From NCBI GenBank assembly GCA_050186825.1, contig JBFWYD010000009.1, positions 124,001 to 188,000 of the forward strand: a stretch of DNA of 64,000 nt. The letters run 5' to 3'. Both the position numbers and the translations under genes were made by a program. Below, one piece after another: positions 27,122 through 34,782 of this stretch. Within the stretch, counting starts at the first letter, position 1, and every line of letters begins with the position of its first letter. The notes below the pieces were generated by a model that saw nothing but the letters and a program-made list of their open reading frames with translations, searched no databases and was not told where the DNA came from. Source of the stretch: NORP233 sp050186825. Its GTDB lineage: Bacteria > Planctomycetota > J058.

Positions 27122-28678
27122 TTACTTCTTGCGGGCGAGGATCGCCTCGATGTCGGCGGGGGTCAGCGGGTTGGCGCCGAAGCTCCGGCCCGCGCTCGAC
27201 ACGCTGACCGGCGCCGGCGCCGGCGCCGCCGCGGGGGGGGGGACGTAGCCGCCGCGCGGGCCGCCGCCCCAGGGCAGGCGCGGGTCGCCGAACTCGCGCC
27301 GCAGCTCGTGCTCGAGCCGCTCGTCCTCGTCGAGCATGGCCTCGTTCACGTAGGCGATGCGCTTGACGTTGATCAGGTGCTGCGGGCCGATGTTGTCCGA
27401 GAAGATGTTCCCGCCCGGCGTGCCGCAGCCCAGCGTCATGGACGGCATCAGGTTCGTCGTGTAGCCGATCGAGCCCTGGGTGGTCGGCGAGTTGACGTTG
27501 ATGCGGCAGGCCGGCATCCGCAGCCCGAACTCCTCGATGGCCGCCGTGTCCTGGGCGTGGATGCCGCAGGTGTGCCCGAGGCCGCCGAAGTTCAGGATCT
27601 CGCGGCAGCGCTCGACCGCCTGGCGATGCCCGTCGACCTCGTAGAAGGTCAGGAGCGGGCAGAGCTTCTCGATCGAGAGCGGCGCGTCCTTGCCCACTCC
27701 CTGGTAGGGGCAGACGAGCACGGTGGTGTCGTCGGGAACGCCGAAGCCCGCCATGCGCGCGATCACGCGCGGGAAGCGCCCCACGATCTTGGGGTTCATG
27801 TGCCCGCCCTTGTTGACCACGGGCTCGAGGCGCTTGACCTCGTCGGGCGAGCAGATGTACGCGCCGCGCGCGCGGAACTGGTCGAGCACGGCCGCGGCGA
27901 GCTGGCGCTCGCACACGATCGACTGCTCGGAGCTGCAGATCGTGCCGTTGTCGAAGACCTGGCCGAGCACGATCGCGCGCACGGCGCGCTCCACATCGGC
28001 GCTGTGGTGGATGTAGACGGGCACGTTGCCGGCGCCGACCCCGATCGCGGGCTTGCCGGAGGAGTAGGCGGCCTCGACCAGGCCGGGCCCGCCGGTGGCG
28101 AGCACGATCGAGGTCCAGCGATGGCGCATCAGGTGGTTGGTCGAGTCGAGGGTCGGGTTCTCGAGCCAGCCCACCGCGCCCGCGGGGGCGCCGGCGGCGC
28201 GGGCGGCCTCGGCCGCCACCCGGCAGGCCTCGGCGATGCAGCGCTTGGCGCCCGGGTGCGGGCTGACCACGATCGAGCAGCGCGCCTTGAGCGCGATCAG
28301 GCACTTGAAGAGCGCGGTCGAGGTCGGGTTGGTGGTCGGGATGATCGCGGCCACCACGCCCGCGGGGTGCGCGACCTCGACCACGCCGTTGGCCTCGTCG
28401 CGGCCGATGATCCCGGCGGTCTTGAGCCCCTTGAAGCGCTCCCAGGCGAACTCGGTCGCGAAGATGTTCTTGAGCGTCTTGCCGGTGACGTGGCCCATGC
28501 CCGTCTCCTCCACGGCGAGGCGCGCGAGTCTCACGGCGTCCTTGCGGCCGGCGTCGGCGATCGCCTTGGCCCAGCGGTCGGCGTCGGCCTGCGAGGCCTC
28601 CTCCATCGCCAGCCGGGCGTCGCGCGCGCGCGCGAGCGCGTCGCGCACCTCCTGCAGGGCTGCCAGGTCCTTGTCCAT
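27122..28678 (-). CDS. CoA-acylating aldehyde dehydrogenase with C-terminal encapsulation peptide (PduP/EutE-like)
   Basis: This 518-residue enzyme converts an aldehyde plus CoA and NAD+ to acyl-CoA inside a metabolosome. It has IIPTTNPTSTALFK (cofactor region, about 112-125), the GVGAGNVPVYI stretch and catalytic Cys248 in NGTICSSEQS. NFGGLGHTCGIH and INVNSPTTQGSIG follow. After the catalytic domain comes a Pro/Ala linker (about 477-500). A short predicted amphipathic helix, PLTPADIEAILARKK, ends the protein, as in cargo-targeting encapsulation peptides. The substrate chain length cannot be fixed. It lies between the two BMC-H genes, 6 bp after BMC-H2. Confidence 0.93.
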   Translation of the reverse strand: MDKDLAALQEVRDALARARDARLAMEEASQADADRWAKAIADAGRKDAVRLARLAVEETGMGHVTGKTLKNIFATEFAWERFKGLKTAGIIGRDEANGVVEVAHPAGVVAAIIPTTNPTSTALFKCLIALKARCSIVVSPHPGAKRCIAEACRVAAEAARAAGAPAGAVGWLENPTLDSTNHLMRHRWTSIVLATGGPGLVEAAYSSGKPAIGVGAGNVPVYIHHSADVERAVRAIVLGQVFDNGTICSSEQSIVCERQLAAAVLDQFRARGAYICSPDEVKRLEPVVNKGGHMNPKIVGRFPRVIARMAGFGVPDDTTVLVCPYQGVGKDAPLSIEKLCPLLTFYEVDGHRQAVERCREILNFGGLGHTCGIHAQDTAAIEEFGLRMPACRINVNSPTTQGSIGYTTNLMPSMTLGCGTPGGNIFSDNIGPQHLINVKRIAYVNEAMLDEDERLEHELRREFGDPRLPWGGGPRGGYVPPPAAAPAPAPVSVSSAGRSFGANPLTPADIEAILARKK

Positions 28679-28684
28679 GAGCGC

Positions 28685-29023
28685 CTACCCCCTGCGCCCG
28701 CTCGGGTCGAGCGGCCGCCGGTTGCTGGAGCCGCGCGGGTCGGGCGGGAGGATCGCCTCGAGCTGCGGGTCGGGCTTCGGGATGACGTGCACGCTCTGAA
28801 GCTCCCCCACCGCGCGCGCGGCCGCGGCCCCCGCATCCGTCGCCGCCTTCACGGCGCCCACGCTCCCGCGCACCAGCACCGTGAACACGCCTCCGCCGCT
28901 GGACTCGCGCCAGGCGAAGGCGACCTCGGCCGCCTTGGTCATGGCGTCGAGCGCCTCGACCGAGCCGATCCAGCCCCGCGTCTCCACCATGCCGAGGGCG
29001 CTGCGGTAAGGGACGCGGGACAC
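28685..29023 (-). CDS. Hexameric BMC-H shell protein 2 with C-terminal extension
   Basis: This 112-residue BMC-domain protein has SALGMVETRGWIGSVEALDA, the pore segment ESSGGGVFTV, VRGSVGAVKAATDAGAAAAR and QSVHVIPKPDPQLEAILPP. A basic/Pro tail of about 18 residues follows that BMC-H1 lacks. The pore-lining residues differ from BMC-H1 (SSGGG versus IGGGY), suggesting different pore selectivity or a minor shell role. The GTG start is preceded by GAGGAG and lies 33 bp downstream of a good promoter. It is the first gene of the operon, divergent from iscR. Confidence 0.93.
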   Translation of the reverse strand: MSRVPYRSALGMVETRGWIGSVEALDAMTKAAEVAFAWRESSGGGVFTVLVRGSVGAVKAATDAGAAAARAVGELQSVHVIPKPDPQLEAILPPDPRGSSNRRPLDPSGRRG

Positions 29024-29055
29024 GGGTCGCTCCTCGAGGGCGTCGAAGGGCGGAG

Positions 29056-29084
29056 ACTATAGGCTCGCCTCTGACCGCGAGCAA
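29056..29084 (-). promoter_or_regulatory. Sigma-70-type promoter of the BMC operon
   Basis: On the minus strand, TTGCTC (29079-29084) and TATAGT (29056-29061) are separated by exactly 17 bp. Expected transcription start is about 26 bases before the BMC-H2 GTG. This is one of the best promoter matches in the window. Confidence 0.65.
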
Positions 29085-29142
29085 CGGCCCGAGGGGCCCC
29101 TCACCGACCCCTGTCGGCCCGTCGGGTCGAGAGTTGCGGCGC

Positions 29143-29185
29143 GATAGAGCACCAAATCAGGACGCTTGATAGAGCACCGAACCAG
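29143..29185 (+). promoter_or_regulatory. Direct repeat upstream of iscR, possible regulator site
   Basis: GATAGAGCACC(A/G)AA(T/C)CAG occurs at 29143-29160 and again at 29168-29185, 25 bp apart start to start. The second copy overlaps the -35 and spacer of the iscR promoter. A 25-bp period (about 2.4 turns) does not place both on exactly the same helix face. Binding protein unknown. Confidence 0.55.
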
Positions 29186-29194
29186 TCCTACTAT
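29166..29194 (+). promoter_or_regulatory. Sigma-70-type promoter of the isc operon
   Basis: TTGATA (29166-29171), a 17-bp spacer and TACTAT (29189-29194) lie 56 bp before the iscR GTG. Both hexamers match consensus well. The direct repeat overlaps the -35 and a dyad lies just after the expected start site. Confidence 0.65.
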
Positions 29195-29202
29195 GTCCGC
29201 CG

Positions 29203-29228
29203 ACCGGGAGATGTAGACCTATCCCGGT
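29203..29228 (+). promoter_or_regulatory. Dyad operator candidate (ACCGGGA-N12-TCCCGGT)
   Basis: A perfect 7-bp inverted repeat with 12-bp spacer sits immediately downstream of the expected isc transcription start. Its 26-bp span fits the footprint of Rrf2-family dimers, so autoregulation by the adjacent IscR-like protein is a reasonable guess. Confidence 0.5.
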
Positions 29229-29249
29229 GCGCATTCTCAAGGTGCTCTC

Positions 29250-29804
29250 GTGCTTCAGATTACGAAGCGAGTCGACTACGCGCTGATCGCGCTGACCCAC
29301 CTCGCCCTCAACACGGGCGAGCGGGCCAGCGCGCGCGAGCTCGCCGAGGGCTACCACCTCTCGCGCCCCCTGATGGCCAACGTCCTCAAGGAGCTCGTCC
29401 GCGCCGAGCTGGTCCGCTCGGTCCGCGGGACCAAGGGCGGCTACGAGCTCGCGGTCGACGCGGCGGAGCTCCCCGTGGGCCGCGTGGTCGAGACCCTGGA
29501 GGGCCCGCTCCAGATCGCCTCCTGCGTCGGTCACCCCGGCCCGTCGGCCGCGGCCTCCGCCGGCGACGAGGCTTGCTGCTCTGCCGTGCGCGTGTGCCCG
29601 GTCAAGCACTCCGTGTTCAAGATCCACGTCCGCATCCGCGACGTGCTCTACGCCACCTCGATCGGCGACCTGGCCCGCGGGAGCAGCCGCTCCCTGCTGC
29701 CCGTCGCCGCCTCGAGCGTGCCGGACGCCTCCGCGCAAGGCGCGGCCGACCGGGCGCCTCGCGAAGCGAGGCGTCCGCTCAGAGATGCAGAGGTGACCTC
29801 GTGA
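29250..29804 (+). CDS. iscR: Rrf2-family Fe-S-sensing regulator (IscR-like)
   Basis: This 184-residue winged-helix regulator probably senses Fe-S cluster status and controls the isc operon. The N-terminal HTH spans KRVDYALIALTHLAL to the wing SVRGTKGGYELAV (about 6-68). Candidate cluster ligands are Cys92 and Cys109/110 and Cys116. The spacing between the first and second Cys is longer than the CX5CX5C of E. coli IscR because of an Ala/Ser/Gly insertion. A ~45-residue Ala/Arg-rich tail follows. GTG start; its stop overlaps the iscS start (GTGA). It shares its upstream region with the divergent BMC operon. Confidence 0.88.
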   Translation: MLQITKRVDYALIALTHLALNTGERASARELAEGYHLSRPLMANVLKELVRAELVRSVRGTKGGYELAVDAAELPVGRVVETLEGPLQIASCVGHPGPSAAASAGDEACCSAVRVCPVKHSVFKIHVRIRDVLYATSIGDLARGSSRSLLPVAASSVPDASAQGAADRAPREARRPLRDAEVTS

Positions 29805-31018
29805 GACTGCCCGTCTACCTGGACTATCAGGCCACCACCCCCATGGACCCCCGCGTCCTCGAGACCATGCTGCCCTACTTCACCGAGAAGTTCGGCAACG
29901 CGGCCAGCCGCAACCACAGCTACGGGTGGGTGGCCGAGCAGGCGGTCGAGACCGCGCGCGAGCAGGTCGCCGCCGCGATCGGCGCCAGCGCCAAGGAGAT
30001 CGTGTTCACCAGCGGCGCCACCGAGAGCGACAACCTCGCGCTCAAGGGCGCGGTGGAGATGTACAGCTCGCGCGGCGACCACCTGATCACGGTCGAGACC
30101 GAGCACAAGGCCGTGCTCGACACCTGCAAGTACCTCGAGCACTCCGGGCGGGCCAAGGTCACCTACCTCAAGCCGCGGCGCGACGGCCTGGTCGACCTCG
30201 ACGAGCTGCGGGCGGCGATCACCGACCGCACGGTGATGGTCGCGATCATGGCGGCCAACAACGAGATCGGCGTGGTCCAGCCCCTGGCCGAGATCGGCGC
30301 GATCTGCCGCGAGAAGGGCGCGCTCTTCTTCACCGACGCGGCCCAGGCCGTGGGCAAGGTCCCGCTCGACGTCGAGGCCATGCACATCGACGTGCTGGCC
30401 GTCTCCGGGCACAAGATGTACGGCCCTAAGGGCATCGGCGCCCTCTACGTGCGCCGGCGCCAGCCGCGCGTGCGCCTGGCCCCGCAGATCCACGGCGGCG
30501 GCCACGAGCGCGGGATGCGCTCGGGCACCCTGGACGTGCCCTCGATCGTGGGCCTGGGCAAGGCGGCCGAGCTGTGCGTGGCGGAGATGCCCGCGGAGTC
30601 GGCGCGGCTGACCTCGATCCGCGACGGGTTCTGGGCCGGGCTGCGGGCGAAGCTGGACCACATCCAGATGAACGGGCACGCCACCCAGCGCCTGCCGGGC
30701 AACCTCAACGTGAGCTTCGAGTACGTCGAGGGCGAGGGCCTGATGATGGCCATGAAGGACCTGGCGGTCAGCTCGGGCTCGGCCTGCACCTCGGCCAGCC
30801 TCGAGCCGAGCTACGTGCTCAAGGCGCTGGGCCTCGGCGACGACCTGGCGCACACCTCGATCCGCTTCGGCTTCGGGCGCTTCACCACCGACGAGGAGGT
30901 GAAGTACGCGCTCGACAAGACGGTCGAGGCGGTCCAGAAGCTGCGGGAGATGAGCCCGCTCTACGAGATGGTCAAGGAGGGGATCGACCTCTCCAAGATC
31001 CAGTGGACGCTCCACTAA
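29801..31018 (+). CDS. iscS: Cysteine desulfurase IscS
   Basis: This 405-residue PLP enzyme takes sulfur from cysteine and passes it as persulfide to IscU. It has YLDYQATTPMDPRV at the N-terminus and His103 in TEHKAVLD. The PLP-binding Lys205 is in VSGHKMYGPKG, and catalytic Cys329 is in SSGSACTSAS on the mobile loop. The C-terminus (DLSKIQWTLH) matches IscS, not NifS/SufS. GTG at 29801 is coupled to iscR; iscU follows after 10 bp. Confidence 0.97.
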   Translation: MRLPVYLDYQATTPMDPRVLETMLPYFTEKFGNAASRNHSYGWVAEQAVETAREQVAAAIGASAKEIVFTSGATESDNLALKGAVEMYSSRGDHLITVETEHKAVLDTCKYLEHSGRAKVTYLKPRRDGLVDLDELRAAITDRTVMVAIMAANNEIGVVQPLAEIGAICREKGALFFTDAAQAVGKVPLDVEAMHIDVLAVSGHKMYGPKGIGALYVRRRQPRVRLAPQIHGGGHERGMRSGTLDVPSIVGLGKAAELCVAEMPAESARLTSIRDGFWAGLRAKLDHIQMNGHATQRLPGNLNVSFEYVEGEGLMMAMKDLAVSSGSACTSASLEPSYVLKALGLGDDLAHTSIRFGFGRFTTDEEVKYALDKTVEAVQKLREMSPLYEMVKEGIDLSKIQWTLH

Positions 31019-31028
31019 GGAGGACGAC

Positions 31029-31454
31029 GTGGCCTACAGCGACAAGGTCATCGACCACTTCAACAACCCCCGCAACGTGGGGTCGTTCGACAAGGACGAC
31101 CCGGACGTGGGCACGGGCATCGTCGGCGCGCCCGAGTGCGGCGACGTGATGCGCCTCCAGCTCCGGGTCAAGGACGGGGTCATCGAGGAGGCCCGCTTCA
31201 AGACCTTCGGCTGCGGCTCGGCCATCGCGAGCTCCTCCCTGGCCACCGAGTGGGTCAAGGGGCGGACCGTGGACGAGGCGCTCACGATCAAGAACACCCA
31301 GATCGTGGAGGAGCTCTCGCTCCCGCCCGTGAAGATCCACTGCTCGGTCCTGGCCGAGGACGCGATCAAGGCCGCGATCAAGGACTACCAGGCCAAGCAC
31401 GGGGCCGCTGAGCCGGCCTCAGAGCCCGCCTCAGAGGCTGCCGCGCAGGCCTGA
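31029..31454 (+). CDS. iscU: Fe-S cluster assembly scaffold IscU
   Basis: This 141-residue scaffold assembles clusters from IscS-derived sulfur. The three conserved Cys are present (Cys37 in PECGD, Cys62 in FGCGSA, Cys105 in KIHCS), with Asp39 and His104. The HscA-recognition motif LPPVK (98-102) is intact. A short Ala/Glu/Pro tail (about 128-141) extends beyond typical IscU. GTG start with GGAGGA SD in the 10-bp gap after iscS. Confidence 0.97.
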   Translation: MAYSDKVIDHFNNPRNVGSFDKDDPDVGTGIVGAPECGDVMRLQLRVKDGVIEEARFKTFGCGSAIASSSLATEWVKGRTVDEALTIKNTQIVEELSLPPVKIHCSVLAEDAIKAAIKDYQAKHGAAEPASEPASEAAAQA

Positions 31455-31473
31455 GCCGCGCGGGAGGGACCCA

Positions 31474-31818
31474 ATGATCAGCATGACCGAGCGCGCGGCG
31501 TCGCGGGTCAAGGAGCTCCTGGTCGAGCGCGGCCTGCCGGACAAGGCGGGCCTGCGCTTCGCGATCAAGGGCGGCGGCTGCTCGGGCTTCGAGTACGTCG
31601 TCGACCTGGTCGACAGCCCGCGCAAGTTCGACATGCCCGGGCGCCACGACAAGGTCTTCGTCAGCCACGGGGCGCGGATGCTCGTGGACAAGAAGTCGCT
31701 CCTGTTCCTGGACGGCACCGAGATCGACTTCGAGGAGCAGGAGTTCGGCCACTCCTTCACCTACAGGAACCCCAACGCCAGCGGCGTGTGCGGGTGCGGG
31801 ACGAGCTTCTCGGTATGA
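31474..31818 (+). CDS. iscA: A-type Fe-S carrier IscA
   Basis: This 114-residue A-type carrier delivers clusters or iron to targets. The conserved cysteines are Cys36 (GGGCSGF) and Cys106/Cys108 in GVCGCGTSF near the C-terminus. It lies 19 bp after iscU with a GGGAGGGAC SD region. Its stop overlaps the hscB start (ATGA). Confidence 0.95.
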   Translation: MISMTERAASRVKELLVERGLPDKAGLRFAIKGGGCSGFEYVVDLVDSPRKFDMPGRHDKVFVSHGARMLVDKKSLLFLDGTEIDFEEQEFGHSFTYRNPNASGVCGCGTSFSV

Positions 31819-32456
31819 GCCTGCGTATGAGCCTGGGCGCGGTCGAGAAGGCCCAGGTCTGCCCGGCCTGCCAGGCCGCGCTGGCGCTCCCCTACCTGTG
31901 CGAGGGCTGCGGCGAGCTGCTGCGCGATCCCCCCGGCGGGCTCTCGCCCTTCGCGCGCTTCGGCCTGGCGCCGGCCTTCGCGCTCGACGAGGCCGAGCTG
32001 GAGCGGCGCTACCTCGACCTCTCGCGCCGGCTGCACCCCGACCGCGCCCTGCGGCGCGGGGCGGCCCAGCAGACGCGGGCCCTGCTCCTCTCCTCGGCCC
32101 TGAACGAGGCCTACCAGGTCCTGCGCGATCCGCGCCGCCGGGCCGAGGCGCTCCTGCGGCTCGAGGGCGGCAAGTCCGCGGACGAGGACAAGCGCACGCC
32201 GGCCGGCTTCCTGATCGAGCAGCTCGAGCTGCGCGAGGAGGTCGAGGCGGCGCAGGCGCGCGGCGACGAGGCGGCCCTGGGGGGCGCCCGCGCGCGCGCG
32301 GCGAGCGAGCAGGCCCGCTGCCTGGCGGCCGCGGCCGCGCTCTTCGGCGACCCCGACTTCCCCAGCGACGCGCTGCTGTGCCGCGTCCGCGAGCAGCTGA
32401 ACGTGCTCAACTACTGGAGCACCTTCGCGGCCGAGCTCGCGCAACCGCACGCCTGA
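31815..32456 (+). CDS. hscB: HscB co-chaperone with N-terminal zinc ribbon
   Basis: This 213-residue J-type co-chaperone stimulates HscA ATPase and brings IscU to it. It begins with a four-Cys ribbon (Cys16, Cys19, Cys29, Cys32). The J-domain follows, with HPD at 74-76 (RRLHPDRA), then a C-terminal helical IscU-binding domain. The ribbon is absent from E. coli HscB but resembles the N-terminal metal site of some eukaryotic HSC20 proteins. The ATG at 31815 was chosen for the 4-bp overlap with iscA; an upstream ATG in the same frame lies inside iscA. Confidence 0.93.
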   Translation: MSLRMSLGAVEKAQVCPACQAALALPYLCEGCGELLRDPPGGLSPFARFGLAPAFALDEAELERRYLDLSRRLHPDRALRRGAAQQTRALLLSSALNEAYQVLRDPRRRAEALLRLEGGKSADEDKRTPAGFLIEQLELREEVEAAQARGDEAALGGARARAASEQARCLAAAAALFGDPDFPSDALLCRVREQLNVLNYWSTFAAELAQPHA

Positions 32457-32460
32457 GCCC

Positions 32461-34320
32461 GTGACCCAGGACCTGCACGACGACGACGACCTGGTGGTCG
32501 GGATCGACCTCGGCACCACCAACAGCCTGCTCGCCCGCCTGGTGAACGGCCGGCCCGAGCTGGTGCGCGACGGCGAGGGCGCGCCGGTGGCGCTGCCCTC
32601 GGCGGTGAGCTTCACCGACGACGGCGCGCTGCTCGTGGGCCGCGTCGCGCTCGAGCGCGCCGCGCTGGCGCCCTCGCGGACCGTGCTCTCGGTCAAGCGC
32701 CTGATGGGCATCGGGCTGGCAGACCTGTCCCCGGCCGCACGCCGCCACTTCGCGCTGGACCTGGTCGAGGAGGGGCGGCAGCTGGTCAAGGTGAGGATCG
32801 GGGAGCGCGCGTACACGCCCCAGGAGGTCTCGGGCCTGATCCTGGCCGAGCTCAAGCGCCGGGCCGAGGCCGGGCTGGGGCGCGACGTGCACAAGGCCGT
32901 GATCACGGTCCCGGCCTACTTCGACGACGCCCAGCGCCAGGCCACGCGCGACGCGGGGCGGCTGGCCGGGCTCGAGGTGCTGCGGATCATCAACGAGCCG
33001 ACCGCGGCCTCGCTCGCCTACGGGCTGGGCGGCAAGGAGACCGAGGGGACCATCGCCGTGTTCGACCTCGGCGGCGGGACCTTCGACCTCAGCCTGCTGC
33101 GCGTCCAGGCCGGCACCTTCCGGGTGCTCGCCACCTGCGGCGACACGCACCTCGGCGGCGACGACGTGGACGCGATCCTGGTCGAGAGCGCGCTGGCCTG
33201 CCTGGCCGAGCAAGGCCTGGACGTGGTCGCCGCCGGCCCGCGCCTGCGCGCTCAGCTCCGCGCGGCCGCGGAGCAGGCCAAGATCGCGCTCTCCTCCGCC
33301 GAGGAGACCGTGCTGCGCGTGAGCGACCCCGCCCACGGCGTGCACCTCGAGCTGGCGCTGACCCGCGCCGAGCTGGAGCGCGCCGCGGAGCCCCTGGTGG
33401 CCCGGGCCCTGGCGCTCTGCAGCCAGGCCCTCCAGCAGGCGGGGCTGACCCCGGGCGACGTGAACGAGGTGGTGATGGTCGGCGGCTCGACGCGGATGCC
33501 GCTGGTCCGCCGGCGCGTGGGCGAGCTCTTCGGGCGCGCGCCGCACACCGAGGTCGACCCCGACCAGGTCGTGGCCCTGGGCGCGGCCGTGCAGGCCGAC
33601 CTGCTCAGCGGCCGCAGCGAGAGCGAGATGCTCCTGCTCGACGTGACCCCGCTCTCGCTCGGGATCGAGACCTACGGGGGCGCGGTCACCAAGCTGATCA
33701 TGGCCAACAGCGCGATCCCGACCCAGGCCACCGAGGAGTACACCACCCCCGAGGACGGGGTGACCGCGATCGACCTGCACGTGCTCCAGGGCGAGCGCGA
33801 GCTGGTCCGCGACTGCCGCTCGCTGGCCCGCTTCAAGCTGAAGATCCCGCCCATGCCGGCCGGGCTGCCCAAGGTGAAGGTCACCTTCCTGATCGACGCC
33901 GACGGAATCCTGCGCGTGCTCGCCCACGAGCAGCGCTCGGGCGCCGAGGCCGAGATCGAGGTCACCCCGGTCCACGGCCTGACCGACGACGAGCTGGACG
34001 CGATCCTCGAGGAGAGCTACCAGCACGCCCTGGCCGACGTGGCGCTCCACCAGCGCATCGACCTGCGCAACGAGGCGCGGACCGTGATCCGCGCCGCGCG
34101 CAAGTCGCTGGGCGACGCGGGGGACGGGCTCGACCCGGCCCAGCGCGCGACCATCGACGACGGGATCGCGGCGCTCGAGGCGCTGCTCCCGAGCGAGGAC
34201 AACCAGGCGCTGAAGGCGGCGCTGGACGGGCTGAACGAGGCCTGCCAGCCCCTGGCGGAGCTCGTGCTCGACCGCGCGGTCAGCCGGGCGCTGGCCGGCA
34301 AGCGCGTCTCGGAGGTGTAG
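32461..34320 (+). CDS. hscA: Hsp70-class chaperone HscA
   Basis: This 619-residue Hsp70 uses ATP to release clusters from IscU. The ATPase domain carries VVGIDLGTTNSLLARL, VITVPAYFDDAQRQATRDAG, FDLGGGTFDLSLL and VMVGGSTRMPLVRR. The substrate domain includes LLLDVTPLSLGIETYGG. The lack of a long acidic DnaK-like tail and the position between hscB and fdx identify HscA. GTG start 4 bp after the hscB stop. Confidence 0.97.
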   Translation: MTQDLHDDDDLVVGIDLGTTNSLLARLVNGRPELVRDGEGAPVALPSAVSFTDDGALLVGRVALERAALAPSRTVLSVKRLMGIGLADLSPAARRHFALDLVEEGRQLVKVRIGERAYTPQEVSGLILAELKRRAEAGLGRDVHKAVITVPAYFDDAQRQATRDAGRLAGLEVLRIINEPTAASLAYGLGGKETEGTIAVFDLGGGTFDLSLLRVQAGTFRVLATCGDTHLGGDDVDAILVESALACLAEQGLDVVAAGPRLRAQLRAAAEQAKIALSSAEETVLRVSDPAHGVHLELALTRAELERAAEPLVARALALCSQALQQAGLTPGDVNEVVMVGGSTRMPLVRRRVGELFGRAPHTEVDPDQVVALGAAVQADLLSGRSESEMLLLDVTPLSLGIETYGGAVTKLIMANSAIPTQATEEYTTPEDGVTAIDLHVLQGERELVRDCRSLARFKLKIPPMPAGLPKVKVTFLIDADGILRVLAHEQRSGAEAEIEVTPVHGLTDDELDAILEESYQHALADVALHQRIDLRNEARTVIRAARKSLGDAGDGLDPAQRATIDDGIAALEALLPSEDNQALKAALDGLNEACQPLAELVLDRAVSRALAGKRVSEV

Positions 34321-34323
34321 TCC

Positions 34324-34743
34324 GTGGGCGGCGAGAACCCCTACATCGCGCGCGCCAGGGCGCCGCTCCCCACGGCGCCCTTCACGATCCGCTTCACCGC
34401 GGACGGCGAGCCGCTGAAGACGATCGAGGTCGACCCCCAGGCCCTGCCGGACCACGGCGACGGCCTGCCGGGGAGCCTGCTCCGCTACGCGCTGGCCAAC
34501 GGGGTCGAGCTCGACCACGCCTGTGGTGGGGTGTGCGCCTGCTCCACCTGCCACGTGATCGTGCGCCAGGGGCTCCAGAGCGCCAACGAGGCCACCGAAG
34601 ACGAGGAGGACATGCTCGACCTCGCCCCGGGTCTTACGCCCCAGTCGCGCCTGGCGTGTCAGTGCGTGCCCGACGGCTCGGTGGACGTCGTGGTCGAGGT
34701 CCCGAGCTGGAACCGCAACCTGTCGCGGGAGGGCGGGCACTAG
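34324..34743 (+). CDS. fdx: [2Fe-2S] ferredoxin of the ISC system
   Basis: This 139-residue adrenodoxin-type ferredoxin supplies electrons for cluster assembly. The ligands are Cys67, Cys73 and Cys76 (CX5CX2C in HACGGVCACSTCH) and Cys112 (RLACQC). A ~20-residue N-terminal extension precedes the beta-grasp domain. Extra Cys71 and Cys114 are present. GTG start 3 bp after hscA. IscX is not found after it. Confidence 0.95.
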   Translation: MGGENPYIARARAPLPTAPFTIRFTADGEPLKTIEVDPQALPDHGDGLPGSLLRYALANGVELDHACGGVCACSTCHVIVRQGLQSANEATEDEEDMLDLAPGLTPQSRLACQCVPDGSVDVVVEVPSWNRNLSREGGH

Positions 34744-34764
34744 ACTCCCCGGCGCGCGGGAGTC
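34743..34764 (+). terminator. Possible hairpin at end of isc operon
   Basis: GACTCCC/GGGAGTC is a perfect 7-bp stem with an 8-nt loop overlapping the last base of the fdx stop codon. No U-run follows, and the next gene starts 19 bp downstream, so it may only partly terminate. Confidence 0.35.
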
Positions 34765-34782
34765 CCGCGAGGAGGCCGCCCA

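Noticed and set aside
25835..29062. 1075-codon open frame on the plus strand across the BMC operon
   Set aside because: Antisense shadow; the minus strand encodes clear BMC and aldehyde dehydrogenase proteins.
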